A stretch of 64,000 nt of DNA from Labilithrix sp. Lineage in GTDB: Bacteria > Myxococcota_A > Polyangia > Polyangiales > Polyangiaceae. The stretch covers positions 41,299 through 105,298 of the forward strand of contig JAHBWA010000013.1 in the NCBI GenBank assembly GCA_019637195.1. The letters run 5' to 3'. Numbering within the stretch: the stretch's first letter is position 1; each line of letters starts with the position of its first letter. The notes under the pieces were generated by a model that had not been told where the DNA came from, did no database searches, and saw nothing but the letters and a program-made list of their open reading frames with translations. Shown piece after piece: positions 62,846-64,000 of the stretch. The position numbers and the translations under genes were made by a program.

Positions 62846-64000
62846 TCAGACCGGGTCGCGGCGCTTGAGGAGGATGAGCAAGAGGACGAGCATCACCGCC
62901 GTCATGCCGAGCAGGACGGTGATCGGGAGCCACGTCTGCGCGTACGCGGAGAAGCCCCATGCTCCCTTCAGCGACTCCGAGCCCATCTGGGCGACGGCGC
63001 ACTGGAAGTAGCCGCCGAAGACGTAGTCCGGCGGGCTGTTCAAGCTCGCGTTCTGCAGGTTGATGAACCAGGCCGGCTCCTTCGCGACCGCGAGGCGCTC
63101 GTGGGCGATCGAGCCCTCGAACCCCCAGCGCGCCGGCATCACGTACATGAGCGGCTTGAGCATCGGGTTCGTCGTCATCGGCACCATCAGCCCGCCGAGG
63201 ACGACCTGCGGGATGAGCGCGATCGGCGTGAGCGACATCGCCGCCTCGGCGGACGACACCGCCGTCGAGAGCAGGAGCCCCAGCGCCGTCGCGTTCATCG
63301 CGACCGCGACGATGACGATGAGCTCCATCAGGAAGGCGATCGGACCGCCGTTGAAGCCGAGCGTGAAGAAGACGATCCCGAGCAGCACCGTGCACTGGAA
63401 GATGCAGACGAGGCTCAGGATGATGTACTTCGAGAAGACGTAGTTGAAGAGCGAGAGGTTCACCATCCGCTCGCGCAGGTAGATCGCGCGCTCGGTGACG
63501 ATCTCGCGCGCCGAGTTCGACGTGCCGAACCAGACCGCCGAGACGACGACGAAGAACATCGCCGCGGTGTGGTCGTTCGTCGGGAGCATCCGCGCGAGGA
63601 GATCGGTCGAGCCCTCGGCGCTCTGGACCTTCTTGCCGAGCTCCTGGAGGGCGCCGAGGCACCAGAACGGCACCGCCTCCTGCTGCCCGGCGAAGACGAA
63701 GGCGAGCATCACGCCGATGATCGGCGCCTGGAGGAACATGATCGCGGCGCCGGCTCGGTCGCGGATCTTCACCTTCCAGTAGCGGCTCATGAGCAGCGTG
63801 AGCTGCCTGAAGAGCGCCACGCTCGGCCGGTGCGGCACGCCCCGAGCCGCGGGCTCCGTGCCGACCGCGCGCCGGCCGGAGAACATCTGCTGGAACACCG
63901 GGTTGGCCTGGTGCATGAACTCCGCGCGCCACTCGCGCGCCGCCTCGAGGCGCGCCGTGTTGCGCGGGACGTTCGGGTCGCGGCTCTTCATCCGCTCGTG
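62846..64000 (-). CDS. ABC-2 type transporter permease region (partial, 5' end off window)
   Basis: The visible 384 residues run off the right edge in an open frame, so the start lies beyond. They begin with a linker (HERMKSRDPNVPRNTARLEAAREW) and contain six hydrophobic helices (such as IMFLQAPIIGVMLAFVFAG, TAAMFFVVVSAVWFGTSNSAREIV and LSLVCIFQCTVLLGIVFFTLG). This is the ABC-2/ABCG half-transporter plan with the characteristic NSAREIVTERAIYLRERM segment. In such proteins an ATP-binding domain precedes the permease part; here that domain would be outside the window. Probably a fused ABCG-like exporter. Substrate unknown. Confidence 0.85.
   Translation of the reverse strand, partial: HERMKSRDPNVPRNTARLEAAREWRAEFMHQANPVFQQMFSGRRAVGTEPAARGVPHRPSVALFRQLTLLMSRYWKVKIRDRAGAAIMFLQAPIIGVMLAFVFAGQQEAVPFWCLGALQELGKKVQSAEGSTDLLARMLPTNDHTAAMFFVVVSAVWFGTSNSAREIVTERAIYLRERMVNLSLFNYVFSKYIILSLVCIFQCTVLLGIVFFTLGFNGGPIAFLMELIVIVAVAMNATALGLLLSTAVSSAEAAMSLTPIALIPQVVLGGLMVPMTTNPMLKPLMYVMPARWGFEGSIAHERLAVAKEPAWFINLQNASLNSPPDYVFGGYFQCAVAQMGSESLKGAWGFSAYAQTWLPITVLLGMTAVMLVLLLILLKRRDPV

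Noticed and set aside
1..64000. tRNA or rRNA genes
   Set aside because: No cloverleaf with TTCGA-type T-loop and acceptor pairing, and no rRNA signature, was recognised by eye; a covariance-model scan would be decisive.

Overview
The window is about 70% GC with strong G/C third-position bias and many predicted lipoproteins with Asp/Gly/Ser-rich linkers. It also holds three Hanks-type Ser/Thr kinases (one fused to a formylglycine-enzyme-like domain), a GAF-GGDEF protein and TolQ/ExbD/TonB-type genes. This combination points to a myxobacterium (Myxococcota, most likely Polyangia). That placement is inferred from gene content and composition, not from a marker gene. No rRNA, tRNA, CRISPR array or insertion sequence was recognised.

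Layout, left to right. 1-7.9 kb: acyl-CoA dehydrogenase (cut by the window edge) divergent from a HAD phosphatase, a repeat-rich lipoprotein, Hsp33, a papain-fold lipoprotein and an outer-membrane barrel protein. 7.8-11.6 kb: a block of frameshifted genes (membrane-anchored protein, TetR regulator, outer-membrane protein, 5' part of a lipoprotein). 12.4-15.8 kb: an EamA transporter divergent from a two-gene unit, a PLP-dependent lyase/decarboxylase and an amidohydrolase. 15.9-20.2 kb: kinase-FGE fusion and two lipoproteins, one behind a candidate sigma-54 promoter. 20.5-26.1 kb: a two-gene operon of the 2-hydroxyacyl-CoA dehydratase/activase superfamily, headed by a perfect 11-bp inverted repeat. 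26.2-30.4 kb: a second frameshifted block (CapA-like lipoprotein, unrecognised remnants, TetR regulator).

30.4-45.3 kb: GH31 glycosidase coupled to a class I glutamine amidotransferase, VWA lipoprotein, HAD 5'-nucleotidase, 11-mer-repeat lipoprotein, truD-exbB-exbD-tonB-like cluster, family 4 uracil-DNA glycosylase, trypsin-like lipoprotein, YihY/BrkB protein and DUF3105 lipoprotein. 45.4-52 kb: small proteins, GAF-GGDEF cyclase, rhomboid protease, degenerate receiver-like protein and an orphan HsdM/half-HsdS methylase pair. 52-64 kb: Cys-rich lipoprotein, MBL-fold protein coupled to a gene with a 42-bp minisatellite, a truncated MurE-like ligase divergent from a membrane kinase, a second MBL protein, an alpha/beta-hydrolase lipoprotein, another kinase and the permease part of an ABC protein running off the end.

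Two general points. Many genes have a TAnnnT -10-like element only 5-12 nt before the start codon, suggesting leaderless or near-leaderless transcripts. All visible frameshifts are confined to two blocks of about 4 kb, which looks more like local sequence error than scattered gene decay. The most unusual system is the ATP-dependent dehydratase/reductase-type operon at 20.5-26.1 kb with its palindromic operator candidate.
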